Shown here: piece after piece, positions 26,005-35,037 of the stretch
How the letters are laid out: every line of letters begins with the position of its first letter
Position numbering within the stretch: position 1 is the first letter of the stretch
Source: Elusimicrobiota bacterium
GTDB taxonomy: Bacteria; Elusimicrobiota; Elusimicrobia; UBA1565
NCBI GenBank assembly: GCA_002401485.1
Contig: NVTF01000061.1
Location: forward strand, 1 to 51,685
Length of the DNA stretch: 51,685 bases
Reading direction: 5' to 3'
Made by a program: the position numbers and the translations under genes
The notes under the pieces: model-generated
Databases searched by the model: none
Told to the model about the DNA's origin: nothing
What the model saw: the letters and a program-made list of their open reading frames with translations, nothing else

Positions 26005-26976
26005 ATGCATGACAACAATCCCGAGGGTTCAATGCTGGCCCATTCGCTTTTTGCGCGGAGCCCCAAAAACCCCATTCTAACGGCGAAATCCTGGCCGTAC
26101 CCGGTCAATGCCGTTTTTAATCCCGCGGCGGTCATCGTCGAGGGCGAAACCGTTTTAATGGTCCGGGTGGAAGACCGTTCCGGCATCTCTCATTTAACCG
26201 TCGCGCGCAGTCAAGACGGGGTTCATGATTGGAAAATAGACTCGAAACCCACCTTTGTTGCTGATCCCCAACGGTACCCGGAAGAAATCTTCGGTGTTGA
26301 AGATCCCCGCCTGACCTGGCTGGAGGAGCGCGGCGAGTGGGCGATGACCTATACCGCCGTTTCCGACCATGGGACCTATGTATCGCTTGCGACCACCAAG
26401 GATTTTAAGTCGTTTGCGCGTAAAGGAACCATCCTTCGGCCGCCGGATAAAGACGCCGCGTTTTTTCCGCGCCGTATCGGCGATCGATGGGCCATTCTGC
26501 ACCGGCCGATTCTTGATCCCAACCAGGACGCCCACATCTGGCTGTCCTATTCCCCTGATCTGAAGCATTGGGGGGAATCCAAGGCTGTTTTGAAGGCGCG
26601 TTCGGGCACCTGGTGGGACGCGGGTAAAATAGGACTGTGCCCGGGACCTATTGAAACGCCGGAAGGTTGGCTCGTGTTGTATCACGGCGTTAGAAAACAC
26701 TGCTCGGGAAGTATTTACCGCTTGGGCCTGGCCCTCCTGGACCTTAAGGATCCAAGCAAGGTTTTGCGCCGCAGTGACGGTTGGGTGATGACGCCCGACG
26801 CTCCTTATGAAGTGACCGGGGATGTAGGCCAGGTGGTGTTCCCATGCGGTTGGGTTCACGACCAGTCCCGCGACGAGGTGAGGATTTATTACGGCGGCGC
26901 CGACACCTGCGTCGCGGTTGCCTCGGTGCCGATGCAGCAGCTTATGGAGTATGTTCGGAGCTGCCCAAACGATTAA
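26005..26976 (+). CDS. GH130 family glycosidase/phosphorylase
   Basis: The 323-residue protein is a complete GH130 enzyme, a five-bladed propeller that cleaves beta-mannosides by phosphorolysis or hydrolysis. Motifs in order are NPILTAKSWPYPVNAVFNPA, MVRVEDRSG, GVEDPRLTWL with Asp100, KDAAFFPRR, GPIETPEGWLVLYHGV, and VTGDVGQVVFPCGW followed by YYGGADTCVAVA. No signal peptide is present, so it is cytoplasmic. It diverges from the sugar operon and resembles the C-terminal domain of the MFS fusion, so both may handle mannose-containing oligosaccharides. Its last 35 bases overlap the tail of the convergent sulfatase gene. Which linkage it acts on is not decided. Confidence 0.92.
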   Translation: MHDNNPEGSMLAHSLFARSPKNPILTAKSWPYPVNAVFNPAAVIVEGETVLMVRVEDRSGISHLTVARSQDGVHDWKIDSKPTFVADPQRYPEEIFGVEDPRLTWLEERGEWAMTYTAVSDHGTYVSLATTKDFKSFARKGTILRPPDKDAAFFPRRIGDRWAILHRPILDPNQDAHIWLSYSPDLKHWGESKAVLKARSGTWWDAGKIGLCPGPIETPEGWLVLYHGVRKHCSGSIYRLGLALLDLKDPSKVLRRSDGWVMTPDAPYEVTGDVGQVVFPCGWVHDQSRDEVRIYYGGADTCVAVASVPMQQLMEYVRSCPND

Positions 26977-28414
26977 GGTGCTGCGTGCGGGGCACGATTT
27001 GCACCGGGTTGGGCGGCTCCCTTTTGTAAGGCAGCCCCGGGGCATGGGGGCGGGAACTTTCGAAGTGATTGAGAAGTTGAAACGAGAGACGCGATATGAT
27101 GTCCGGTCGCTGCTCGGCGAGGTCCTGGGTCTCCAGCGGGTCCTTGAGGAGATCGTAGAGTTCGAAACGGTCCTTGTATTGGTACCAGTGCAGCTTCCAG
27201 CGCTGATCCCGGACCACCCGCTCATCGATGTCGAGATTCTTCCTTCCCGCGGCCAGGCTTCGTTTGGAGCTGGCGAAGGCGTATTCCCGTAAATTCGCGC
27301 TGGGGTTTTCCAGCAGACTGATGAGGCTTTTTCCCTGCAGCTGGAGATGTTCATAGTCGACCCCCGCCGCCTCATACACAGTGGGCGTGAGGTCGATGCG
27401 CTGCACCAGTCCCCTGACGCGCGTGCCCGCGCGATGGGCATAGTCCGGATGGTGCACCATGAGGGGGACGTGCAGAACCGGCTCGTAGAGGCTTTCCGTA
27501 TGGCCGAGCAAGCCCTGCTCATTGAGCAGTTCGCCGTGATCGGCCGTGACGATGATCAAGGTGTTGTCCCAGAGGCCCAAGTTTTTGACTTGGGACAGAA
27601 AGTCGCTGACCTTTCGATCGACGTGATTGAGCGAGGCGTCGTAGCGGGCGATCAACTGCTGCAAGTGCGCGGGTTCCTCCCGGAACTCCTTGAGAAAACT
27701 CCGCAGGGGATCGGCCAGTTCGATCGGCTCCCCGTTATAGGCCCTGAAAAACCGGACATGGGCTGCCATCGTGGAGATGGGTGATCCCTCGCTGTCGGGG
27801 CTGTACCGATTGGGATTGTCCGATTGATACGGCGCGTGTAAATCGTCGACGGTGGTGTAGAGGAAAAAGGGTTTGGCCGGGTCTTTTTTGAGCCAATCCA
27901 AAGCGCGTGGAGAGTAGTCGGCGAATTTCCTTGGTTCATGGGTGCGCGTCGAAAATAGGGCCTCATAAACATCAAATCCGCGATCCAATCCCCAGGCCTG
28001 CAGCGAGAAGATGCCTCCGCTGAAGGCGGCGGTGCGGTAGCCGGCCTCCTTCATCTTCTCAGCCATGGTGGGCACCGTTTTGTCCGGCTTGAGAAATGGG
28101 GAGACGATGTATTGTCCGTGTACTTCCGGAATATGCCCGGTCAGCAGGCTGGCATAGTTGGGCAGGCACCATGAGGACTGCGCCATGGCGTTTTCAAAGA
28201 GCACGTTCTCGTTCGCGAATTTGTCCATGCCGGGAGTTGTGTCGCGGGAGTAGCCGTAGGTCCCGAAGTGGTCGGCGCGGGCGGAACAGATATCGATGAT
28301 AAGCACGTTGAGCGGGCGTTGCTCCTTGCTGGGGTGAGTGGAGGCCGCTAGGCTGGGAAGGGGCTGTCCGGCAGTCCCGGTGAGTGCGGCAACAAGAAGC
28401 AGAGGAATAAACAT
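26942..28414 (-). CDS. Sulfatase-family protein with CxPNY active site
   Basis: This is a 490-residue alkaline-phosphatase-superfamily protein with an N-terminal signal segment. The fold markers are present (LIIDICSARADHFGTYGY, VTADHGELLNEQGLLGH, VPLMVHHPD, RWKLHWYQYKDRFELYDL). The active-site segment reads WCLPNYASLLTG: Cys83 is where formylglycine forms in sulfatases, but the consensus is CxPSR and here Ser and Arg are Asn and Tyr. One metal-ligand Asp of the usual DD pair is also replaced (IDI). It may be a phosphodiesterase, a transferase, or a sulfatase with altered maturation. Its ATG overlaps the TAA of the upstream sulfatase-like gene by one base. Confidence 0.82.
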   Translation of the reverse strand: MFIPLLLVAALTGTAGQPLPSLAASTHPSKEQRPLNVLIIDICSARADHFGTYGYSRDTTPGMDKFANENVLFENAMAQSSWCLPNYASLLTGHIPEVHGQYIVSPFLKPDKTVPTMAEKMKEAGYRTAAFSGGIFSLQAWGLDRGFDVYEALFSTRTHEPRKFADYSPRALDWLKKDPAKPFFLYTTVDDLHAPYQSDNPNRYSPDSEGSPISTMAAHVRFFRAYNGEPIELADPLRSFLKEFREEPAHLQQLIARYDASLNHVDRKVSDFLSQVKNLGLWDNTLIIVTADHGELLNEQGLLGHTESLYEPVLHVPLMVHHPDYAHRAGTRVRGLVQRIDLTPTVYEAAGVDYEHLQLQGKSLISLLENPSANLREYAFASSKRSLAAGRKNLDIDERVVRDQRWKLHWYQYKDRFELYDLLKDPLETQDLAEQRPDIISRLSFQLLNHFESSRPHAPGLPYKREPPNPVQIVPRTQHLNRLGSSEHTP

Positions 28415-29811
28415 TACGGTAAATACCCTAGAAATTTCAGCTGCTCCACCGTTTCCTCCTCAAGGCTCGAAGGCTTGCCGGTGAGTGGAGGGAGGCTCTT
28501 TTTCACGCGAAGGTTCTCCTGTTCCCACTGGGTGAATTGCAATGTGAGCGACTTGATCAGATCCGGTTCCTCTGCGATACGGTTCACCCGCTCCAGCGGA
28601 TCCTTCTTCAAATCGTAGAGTTCATCCGGCCCGCTATTCATTCGACGAATGTATTTCCACCGGCGGGTTCGAAGCACTCTCACTGCATCTCTCTTGTCGT
28701 CGCTATGGGCTGACTCCGCAAAGGCGGTTCCGGCTTGGCTCGCTGCGCCATAGACCAAGGGCAGCAGGCTCTGGCCCTGCACCGGCTGGGGAGGGGTGAT
28801 TGCTAAAAAATCTAAAATGGTGGGCATGATGTCGATGCTTTCTACCACCTGCGCAATTTGCCTTCCGGTGGCTTGGGCCGGGACGCGAAACAAGAGCGGC
28901 ACCCGGAGCACTTCGTCGTAGGGCGCTAGCCAGCCATGCGACAAATTCCCGTGTTCCATGAACTGCTCCCCGTGATCGGCTGTTAGGACAATCAAGGTTT
29001 TGTCCGCCACATCCAGCTCATCGAGCTTATCAAACAATTGCCCAAGCTGCTCGTCTAGATAGGATATGCCGCCGTCATAAAGGGCGATGAGGTGATGGAG
29101 ATCATCCTTGGAGAGCGTCCTCTTTCCGTTGTTGACCGCAGTCACAATCTCGCGTCGCCCATCGATGTCACCGACATAGTCTGGATCCCAGAGTTGATCG
29201 AAGCGTGGTGAAGTTTTGTATGGATCGTGGGCATCAATCGAATGAATATAGAGGAAAAACTTTTGCGCGTGATTTTTCTCAAGCCAGGGCAGGATGGTGC
29301 GATTAATACCCTGCATCGATTTATAGCCATCAACGTATTGGGAGAAACCCTGGCTAAAGCCGAATGCGGAATTTGTGAAGCCTCCGCTCGCGACGCCGGC
29401 GGTGAGATACCCCCGGTCCTGAAGCACTTCGGCCAATGTCAGCCGGGAATTGTCCAGGATCTTGCCGGCGGGCGGGGTATATCCGTCTTCAACCCACTTC
29501 GCGTCATTGGGGAAGTATATCGCGCCATGGACGGACGGATAAAGTGATGTCATGATGGAGGCCAGCGAAGGCAGCGTCCAGGTGGCCTGAGCGAATGCGT
29601 TTGAAAAGATTGCGCCGCTTTTGAAGAAGCGGTCAATATGGGGGGTTGTATTGCGGGCGTAGGAATAGGTGCCCATATGATCCGCCCGCAGGGCATCGTT
29701 GACAATGAGAATAACATTCCATTCGCCGCGCAGGGCTGAGGTCGCCGCGCGACCCGGCGTGAGCGAGAGGCAGAAAATCATCGCCAGCAACGATAATCGG
29801 AAAACTCTCAT
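28414..29811 (-). CDS. Sulfatase-like hydrolase with Thr active site
   Basis: The 465-residue protein belongs to the same superfamily and has a signal peptide ending near PGRAATSA. Typical blocks are VNDALRADHMGTYSY, LTADHGEQFMEHGNLSHG, VPLLFRVP and RWKYIRRMNSGPDELYDL with KKDPLE. The nucleophile position reads WTLPSLASIMTSLYPSVHG, with Thr79 instead of Cys or Ser, so it cannot make formylglycine. Thr is the nucleophile in phosphoethanolamine transferases and lipoteichoic acid synthases, so transfer or hydrolysis of a phosphodiester is as likely as sulfatase activity. It is coupled to the next gene by TAATG and lies 17 bases after the TPR gene, so the three form one operon. Confidence 0.85.
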   Translation of the reverse strand: MRVFRLSLLAMIFCLSLTPGRAATSALRGEWNVILIVNDALRADHMGTYSYARNTTPHIDRFFKSGAIFSNAFAQATWTLPSLASIMTSLYPSVHGAIYFPNDAKWVEDGYTPPAGKILDNSRLTLAEVLQDRGYLTAGVASGGFTNSAFGFSQGFSQYVDGYKSMQGINRTILPWLEKNHAQKFFLYIHSIDAHDPYKTSPRFDQLWDPDYVGDIDGRREIVTAVNNGKRTLSKDDLHHLIALYDGGISYLDEQLGQLFDKLDELDVADKTLIVLTADHGEQFMEHGNLSHGWLAPYDEVLRVPLLFRVPAQATGRQIAQVVESIDIMPTILDFLAITPPQPVQGQSLLPLVYGAASQAGTAFAESAHSDDKRDAVRVLRTRRWKYIRRMNSGPDELYDLKKDPLERVNRIAEEPDLIKSLTLQFTQWEQENLRVKKSLPPLTGKPSSLEEETVEQLKFLGYLP

Positions 29812-29828
29812 GACTCTACTATGTTAAC

Positions 29829-31025
29829 TTAAGGAACCTGCCGAATGGACCTCGGGCCGTCGGAGAGCAGGGTTTGGATCTCAGAATCTCGGCAGGTTTT
29901 CTCGAGGCATTCCCGTGCGATGGCGTGAGAATCGGCTTTGTTCGGCAGGTTTAAGACTTCAAAATAGTCTTTGACCGCGTCTCTTCGATTTCCGATCACA
30001 TCAAAGGCGACGCCTCGATATAAATGGCACAGGGTCTTCCATCCCGCAACCGCAGCGTCCTTTGCCAATGCCCGGGTGAGCCACTCAATTACCAGAGAAA
30101 GAGTTCCAGGTTGGAGGCATTTTTTCGGGGCGAGACTGCAGAGAGTGCTCATGCGTTTGCCCAACAAAATTTCCGGATCTTTTTCAGCGCGCTTAAAGAG
30201 GGATAACGCCTTATCGTGAGAACTCTCCCAGTCGCCCATTTGATCGAGCAGGAGTATTTCAACAAAACGAAAATAGGGGCTATCGGGATAGTCCGCCAAT
30301 ATTTTTTTCAGGACTTCGAGTGCTTCATCCTTTTTATCCTCGTTGAGAAAATAGAAGCTCAATAGGTTGGAGGCGGCCTGGGTTACCACGAATGGATAAC
30401 GGCCTTTATCCATCGCCATATGCAAATGCCGAAGACCTTCTTGCACATTGCCGCGAACGAATATGTAGATCCCGACCTTCAGCATGCCCGGCAACCGCCC
30501 GGCGAGATATTCGAAGACCCCGATTCCTAAATACGCATCGTAGTATTCGGGATCGAGCGTTAGAAGATAATTTTGATGTTTCTTACCTTTTCTCCCGTCA
30601 AAATAGGCTCTGAGCCAACGGCCGTTGGCTAAATTAAATTGGGCACGTATGCCCAGGGTGAGGCCTGAGGCGAAATAGGCGTGGGCTGTTAATTCGGGAT
30701 TCTTTGATTTTATTTGGATTTTTGAAAACTTCAGGGACTTTTTGATGTCTTCTTCGATCCGGGTCTTTAGGGCAGGTCTGCGTTCAAAGAGGCCAGGTTC
30801 CGCTGAGGACCACCACCAAATCGTTCCCAGCTCGAAAAGATAGCCAAGGGGATCCTCGGGATGGCGTTTGATGTAGCCGGCGATGGAGTCGACGGCTTGG
30901 TCGTAGTCCAGATTGTATAGAAAAGCATTGCTTTCTCGGGCGGTGGTGGCGAGGTCGCTTTCGGCTGCTGCCGGGCCGGCAAAGAGTCCGAAGGCGAACA
31001 ATAAGGAGACCATGACCCGAATCAT
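29829..31025 (-). CDS. Secreted TPR-like repeat protein
   Basis: From the ATG at 31025 the protein has 398 residues and begins with a clean signal peptide (VSLLFAFGLFAGPAAA). The body is helical with tetratricopeptide-like repeats: YDQAVDSIAGYIKRHPEDPL, AYLGIGVFEYLAGRLPGM, NVQEGLRHLHMAMDKGRYPF and KDEALEVLKKILADYPDSPY. The GVFEYLAGRLP and EGLRHLHMA pieces recur in a family of uncharacterised bacterial TPR proteins. An in-frame ATG at 31217 would add 64 residues and bury the signal peptide, so I reject it. It leads the operon with the two sulfatase-like genes and diverges from the Pfa-type genes. It is probably a periplasmic scaffold. Confidence 0.8.
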   Translation of the reverse strand: MIRVMVSLLFAFGLFAGPAAAESDLATTARESNAFLYNLDYDQAVDSIAGYIKRHPEDPLGYLFELGTIWWWSSAEPGLFERRPALKTRIEEDIKKSLKFSKIQIKSKNPELTAHAYFASGLTLGIRAQFNLANGRWLRAYFDGRKGKKHQNYLLTLDPEYYDAYLGIGVFEYLAGRLPGMLKVGIYIFVRGNVQEGLRHLHMAMDKGRYPFVVTQAASNLLSFYFLNEDKKDEALEVLKKILADYPDSPYFRFVEILLLDQMGDWESSHDKALSLFKRAEKDPEILLGKRMSTLCSLAPKKCLQPGTLSLVIEWLTRALAKDAAVAGWKTLCHLYRGVAFDVIGNRRDAVKDYFEVLNLPNKADSHAIARECLEKTCRDSEIQTLLSDGPRSIRQVP

Positions 31026-31106
31026 CAGCTGCACGCTATCAAAAATTAGAAAATTGACAAAGGAATTATGCCGCATTTGACCGCTCATTATCCGCCGGAA
31101 AATGGC

Positions 31107-31112
31107 TATAAT
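31107..31112 (+). promoter_or_regulatory. Candidate -10 element for the Pfa-type operon
   Basis: TATAAT lies 43 bases before the ATG at 31156, in the 130-base gap between divergent genes. The -35 region at the usual spacing (TCATTA) is poor. Two better -35-like hexamers, TTGACA at 31054 and TTGACC near 31077, sit too far upstream to pair with it. Confidence 0.4.
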
Positions 31113-31155
31113 ACACACGTTGCACATCCCCCCCTTAAGAGCCCCCAGAGACTGA

Positions 31156-34100
31156 ATGCCAAAGCAATCCCTTTCTAAAACCCGTGAACCCATTGCCGTA
31201 GTTGGAATCAGCGCCATTTATCCTGGGTCCCTTGATAAGAAGGGTTTTTGGAAGGATATCGCCGCCGGCAAGGATATGATGCGGGAAGTCCCCAGTTCTC
31301 ATTGGCTCATTGAGGATTATTACGATCCGGACCCAAAAGCCCCGGAAAAGACCTATTGCAAACGCGGCGCATTCCTGAGCCCCGTTGATTTTGATGCCTT
31401 GGGCTTCGGTATCCCGCCGAAATTGCTGCCTGCAACCGATACCACCCAATTGCTCGCGCTGCTCGCGGCCAAACGCTGTCTCGATGAAGCCACCATGGGG
31501 AAATTCGATGAGGCGGACAAGGATCGTATCAGCATTATTTTAGGCGTTGTCTCACCGCTGTCGTTGGCCGGAAATATGTGGAGCAAGCTGCAGAAGCCGG
31601 TTTGGCTCAAGGCCCTGCGCGATGCCAAGGTCCCTGAAGATGAAGCTCAGGATATCTGCAAACGAATCGCGAATGAATATCCGGAGTGGGTGGAAAGCAC
31701 CTTCCCGGGTTTGCTCGGAAATGTTGTCGCCGGAAGGGTCGCCAACCGTTTGGATCTCGGCGGGACCAACTGCATCACCGATGCCGCCTGCGCGAGTTCC
31801 TTCTCCGCGCTCACCATGGCTGTCGACCAGCTTTATCTCGGCGACGCCGATATGGTGGTGACCGGCGGCATCGACGCGATGAACGACATTTTGATGTACA
31901 TGTGCTTCAGCAAAACTCCCGCTATTTCTGCCAGCGGCGACTGCCGGCCCTTCTCGGACAAAGGCGACGGCACGATGCTTGGCGAAGGGGCGGGTCTCTT
32001 CGCGCTGAAGCGGCTCGATGACGCCGAACGCGACGGTAATACTGTTTACGCGGTTCTCAAAGGAGTCGGCAGTTCTTCCGACGGGAAATCGAAGAGCGTA
32101 TACGCGCCGGTTGCAGCGGGTCAGGCGAAAGCCGTGCGCCGGGCCTATGAAAAGGCTGCGATCGACCCTTCCACGATTGAACTCGTCGAAGCGCACGGGA
32201 CCGGCACGCTGGCCGGCGACGTCGCGGAGCTCGGCGGCCTCACCTCGGTTTACGAAAACGGGATCCGCAAGGACAAGCAGTGGTGTGCGCTCGGCAGCGT
32301 GAAGTCGCAGATCGGTCACACCAAGGCGGCGGCGGGTGCTGCGGGATTATTTAAGATGGTTATGGCGCTTCATCATAAAACGCTCCCCCCGATTATCAAG
32401 GTGGACCGTCCCCACCCGAAGTTCGACATGCCCAATACTCCGTTTTATCTCAACACCGAGACACGGCCGTGGGTCCGTAATGAGGATCACCCGCGCCGCG
32501 CCGCGGTTAGCGCCTTTGGTTTTGGCGGCGCCAACTACCATATCGCGCTTGAAGAATACACCGGAGCCAACCGCCCGGTTAAGGTGCGCAGTTTCCCGAC
32601 GGAACTCGTGTTGTTGTGCGGCCCGGATCGACCGGCGCTTCTGAAGGCGTGCTCCTCCTTGCGCGCAGAGTTGTCGGAATTGCCGGATCTGCTCGCCTTT
32701 ATCGCCAGCGAGTCTCAGAAACGATTTAATGCGTCCGCGCATGAGCGTTTAGCCGTCACTGCAAAAGATGAAAACGATCTTGTTCAGAAGCTTCAATCCG
32801 TCGAGAAAATTTTGGCGGACGGCGGTTCCAATTTCGCACCCGGTATTCATTACGCCTCCGGAGCCTCTTCGAAAGGCAAGGTCGCTTTCCTCTTTAGCGG
32901 ACAGGGATCTCAGTATGTCGGCATGGGCAAGGATCTTCTGATGGCCTTCGATTCCGCGCGAGAGCCTGTCGATTTCGCCGCCGGGATGCGTTTTGGCGAC
33001 ACCAAGGGCCTGCACGGTAAAATTTATCCGACGCCTGTTTTCACCGATGAAGATCGCTCCAAACAAAATGCGGAATTAACCCAGACGGAATGGTCCCAGC
33101 CTGCGATTGGACTGATTAGCCTGTCTCAATTGGCCCTGCTCGATCGTCTCGGCATCAAGCCGGATTTCTTGGGCGGGCATAGTTTCGGGGAGCTCACGGC
33201 GTTGTACGCTTCGGGCGCCTACGATCGTGAAACGTTCTTGGCAATCGCGCGCAAACGCGGTGAGTTGATGGCGGAGTCCTCCAAGAAGTCCGGCGGCAAA
33301 GGAGCGATGCTGGCTGTCAGCGCTTCGGTGAGTGATGTCGAGACGGTGCTTAAGAAATTGAATCTTAATCTCGTCGCGGCGAATCAGAACAGCCCCAAAC
33401 AAACGGTGCTCTCCGGGGATGCTGCTGAAATTGACCGTGCGCAGGAGGTTCTCGCCTCGGAACACATGACAGCAAAACGCCTGCCTGTTTCTACGGCATT
33501 TCATTCTTCGATGATGAATGGAGCGCGAGACCCGTTCCTCGCCTTCCTCGACAAAGCGAAAATTTCCGCGGTCAATACGCCCGTTTACGCCAACACCACC
33601 GCGAAACCCTACCCAAAAAGCGCAAAGGCTCTGCGCAGTCACTTGGCGGACCAAATAATTTCGCCGGTTCTCTTCGCCTCGCAAGTCCAGGCGATGTATG
33701 AAGCCGGGGTCCGTACCTTCGTGGAGGTTGGGCCTGGCCGCGTTTTGACCTCGCTGCTTCGGGACAATCTCGGAGAGAAGCCGCATCTCGCTGTTTCTCT
33801 AGACAAAAAGAAGTCTCATGGTGTCTCGGCCTTATGGGATAGTTTAGGGGCGCTCGCCGTTGCGGGCATCCCGCTGGATTTTGCCGCCCTCTGCCAAGAG
33901 TATGGAACTCCGGCGGACCCTAGAAAAATTAAGAAATTCCCGTTGACTGTAAAAGTCAGCGGGGTCAATCACGGCCGTCCGTACCCGCCAGAGGGGGGAG
34001 CCGCCGCGTTGCCCAAGCCGCAACCCCCGCGAGCTGCACAAGCAGCCCCCGCAGTCGTTCAACCCAATCCGGAGGCAGAAATGTCCAATTCAAATACCGA

Positions 34101-35037
34101 TCCCCGTTATTCCGCATGGCTCGAAGCGTTCAAGGAAATGGAACGCACCACGTCGGAGGCCCACACCGCCTATCAAAAGTCGATGGCCGACAGTCATATG
34201 CAGTTTTTGCAGATGGCCCAAGCCTCCTTGGCCAACATGACCAGTTTGATCAGCGGACAACCTGTCGCTCCTGCTCCGATCGTCCCGATCGCCGCGCCTG
34301 CGCCTGTTGTCCCGGTTGCTGCTCCGGTCCCGATCGCCGCGCCTGCACCCGTTGTTCCTGTTGCCGCCCCAGTCCCGATCGCCGCGCCTGCCCCCGTTGT
34401 TCCCGTTGCCGCTCCCGCTCCGGTCGTCTCCGCTCCGGCCTCGGTCTCCGGTGGTTTGGACAACCTTGAAGCCGCCCTCATTGAGGTTGTGGCCGACAAG
34501 ACCGGCTATCCGACGGAAGTTCTCAACCCTGAGATGAACTACGAGTCCGACCTTGGTGTTGACTCCATCAAACGCGTCGAGATTCTCGCCGCCTTAAAAG
34601 AAAAAGTTCCCAATCTTCCCGACGTGCCCGCAGAGGAGTTGGCCGCGCTGCAAACGCTCGGTCAGACGGTTGCCTACATCAATGAACGTGCGGGCATCAA
34701 CGCCCCAGCGGCAGCACCCGTTGCGGCCGCGCCGTCCTCGGAAGGCTCTCTCAGTATTCAAGACGCACTGATTAAAGTGGTTGCCGATAAAACCGGTTAT
34801 CCGGTGGAAGTGCTCAATCCCGAGATGAACTATGAGTCGGATCTCGGCGTTGATTCCATCAAACGCGTCGAAATTCTCGCTGCCCTCAAAGAGGAAGTTC
34901 CGAATCTTCCGGAGGTCCCGGCCGAGGAATTGGCCGCCCTTCAGACGCTCGGTGCGACCGTTGCGTATATTGAAAACCGGGGAAACGGGGCGGTGGCGAC
35001 CGCGTCAACGCCAGCGACCAAAAAAAAAACACACTGA
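31156..35037 (+). CDS. pfaA: PfaA-like synthase, KS-AT-ACP-ACP part
   Basis: This 1293-residue part of a multidomain lipid synthase has a ketosynthase (about 9-469) with Cys212 in DAACASSF, His347 in EAHGTGT and His388 in IGHTKAAAG. An acyltransferase (about 576-875) follows, with Ser676 in GHSFGE. Then come a helical linker, a Pro/Ala-rich repeat, and two tandem ACPs whose phosphopantetheine serines are 1137 and 1234 (LGVDSIKRVEIL). Tandem LGVDSIKRVEIL-type ACPs are the hallmark of Pfa polyunsaturated fatty acid synthases. The frame stops (TGA at 35035) right after an A10 tract, and the ketoreductase expected next is in another frame. The product probably elongates an acyl chain on its ACPs from malonyl units. 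Confidence 0.9.
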   Translation: MPKQSLSKTREPIAVVGISAIYPGSLDKKGFWKDIAAGKDMMREVPSSHWLIEDYYDPDPKAPEKTYCKRGAFLSPVDFDALGFGIPPKLLPATDTTQLLALLAAKRCLDEATMGKFDEADKDRISIILGVVSPLSLAGNMWSKLQKPVWLKALRDAKVPEDEAQDICKRIANEYPEWVESTFPGLLGNVVAGRVANRLDLGGTNCITDAACASSFSALTMAVDQLYLGDADMVVTGGIDAMNDILMYMCFSKTPAISASGDCRPFSDKGDGTMLGEGAGLFALKRLDDAERDGNTVYAVLKGVGSSSDGKSKSVYAPVAAGQAKAVRRAYEKAAIDPSTIELVEAHGTGTLAGDVAELGGLTSVYENGIRKDKQWCALGSVKSQIGHTKAAAGAAGLFKMVMALHHKTLPPIIKVDRPHPKFDMPNTPFYLNTETRPWVRNEDHPRRAAVSAFGFGGANYHIALEEYTGANRPVKVRSFPTELVLLCGPDRPALLKACSSLRAELSELPDLLAFIASESQKRFNASAHERLAVTAKDENDLVQKLQSVEKILADGGSNFAPGIHYASGASSKGKVAFLFSGQGSQYVGMGKDLLMAFDSAREPVDFAAGMRFGDTKGLHGKIYPTPVFTDEDRSKQNAELTQTEWSQPAIGLISLSQLALLDRLGIKPDFLGGHSFGELTALYASGAYDRETFLAIARKRGELMAESSKKSGGKGAMLAVSASVSDVETVLKKLNLNLVAANQNSPKQTVLSGDAAEIDRAQEVLASEHMTAKRLPVSTAFHSSMMNGARDPFLAFLDKAKISAVNTPVYANTTAKPYPKSAKALRSHLADQIISPVLFASQVQAMYEAGVRTFVEVGPGRVLTSLLRDNLGEKPHLAVSLDKKKSHGVSALWDSLGALAVAGIPLDFAALCQEYGTPADPRKIKKFPLTVKVSGVNHGRPYPPEGGAAALPKPQPPRAAQAAPAVVQPNPEAEMSNSNTDPRYSAWLEAFKEMERTTSEAHTAYQKSMADSHMQFLQMAQASLANMTSLISGQPVAPAPIVPIAAPAPVVPVAAPVPIAAPAPVVPVAAPVPIAAPAPVVPVAAPAPVVSAPASVSGGLDNLEAALIEVVADKTGYPTEVLNPEMNYESDLGVDSIKRVEILAALKEKVPNLPDVPAEELAALQTLGQTVAYINERAGINAPAAAPVAAAPSSEGSLSIQDALIKVVADKTGYPVEVLNPEMNYESDLGVDSIKRVEILAALKEEVPNLPEVPAEELAALQTLGATVAYIENRGNGAVATASTPATKKKTH
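34282..34416 (+). repeat. Three 45-bp units encoding a VPIAAPAPVVPVAAP linker
   Basis: Three adjacent in-frame 45-base units begin at 34282, 34327 and 34372. They differ by a few mostly silent changes. They code for the flexible Pro/Ala linker before the first ACP of the Pfa-type protein and could expand or shrink by slippage or recombination without breaking the frame. Confidence 0.9.
35020..35029 (+). other. A10 tract at the ACP-KR junction, candidate slippage site
   Basis: Ten consecutive A residues follow the second ACP. In the upstream frame they are read as Lys codons and a TGA comes 8 residues after the tract begins. With one A fewer (or two more) the frame runs straight into the ketoreductase region and stays open to 37279. 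Slippage by RNA polymerase or ribosome, a real mutation, or an assembly error could each explain it. Confidence 0.6.

Noticed and set aside
26194-27522. A 442-codon open frame on the minus strand
   Set aside because: It is antisense to the GH130 gene and out of frame with the sulfatase-like gene; its Arg/Ser/Pro-rich translation looks like a shadow of high-GC codon bias.
29811-29830. Promoter motif shared by the peptidase and sulfatase-like genes (ATAGTAG before ATG)
   Set aside because: The sulfatase-like gene lies 17 bases after the TPR gene on the same strand and needs no promoter; no -35 was found at either site.
31054-31082. TTGACA and TTGACC as -35 elements of the Pfa-type promoter
   Set aside because: Their distance to TATAAT at 31107 is well outside 15-19 bases.
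34832-35029. ATG at 34832 as the true start of a separate KR-DH gene
   Set aside because: It lies inside the second ACP, and the first 65 residues would be a frameshifted reading of ACP codons with no ribosome binding site or family similarity.
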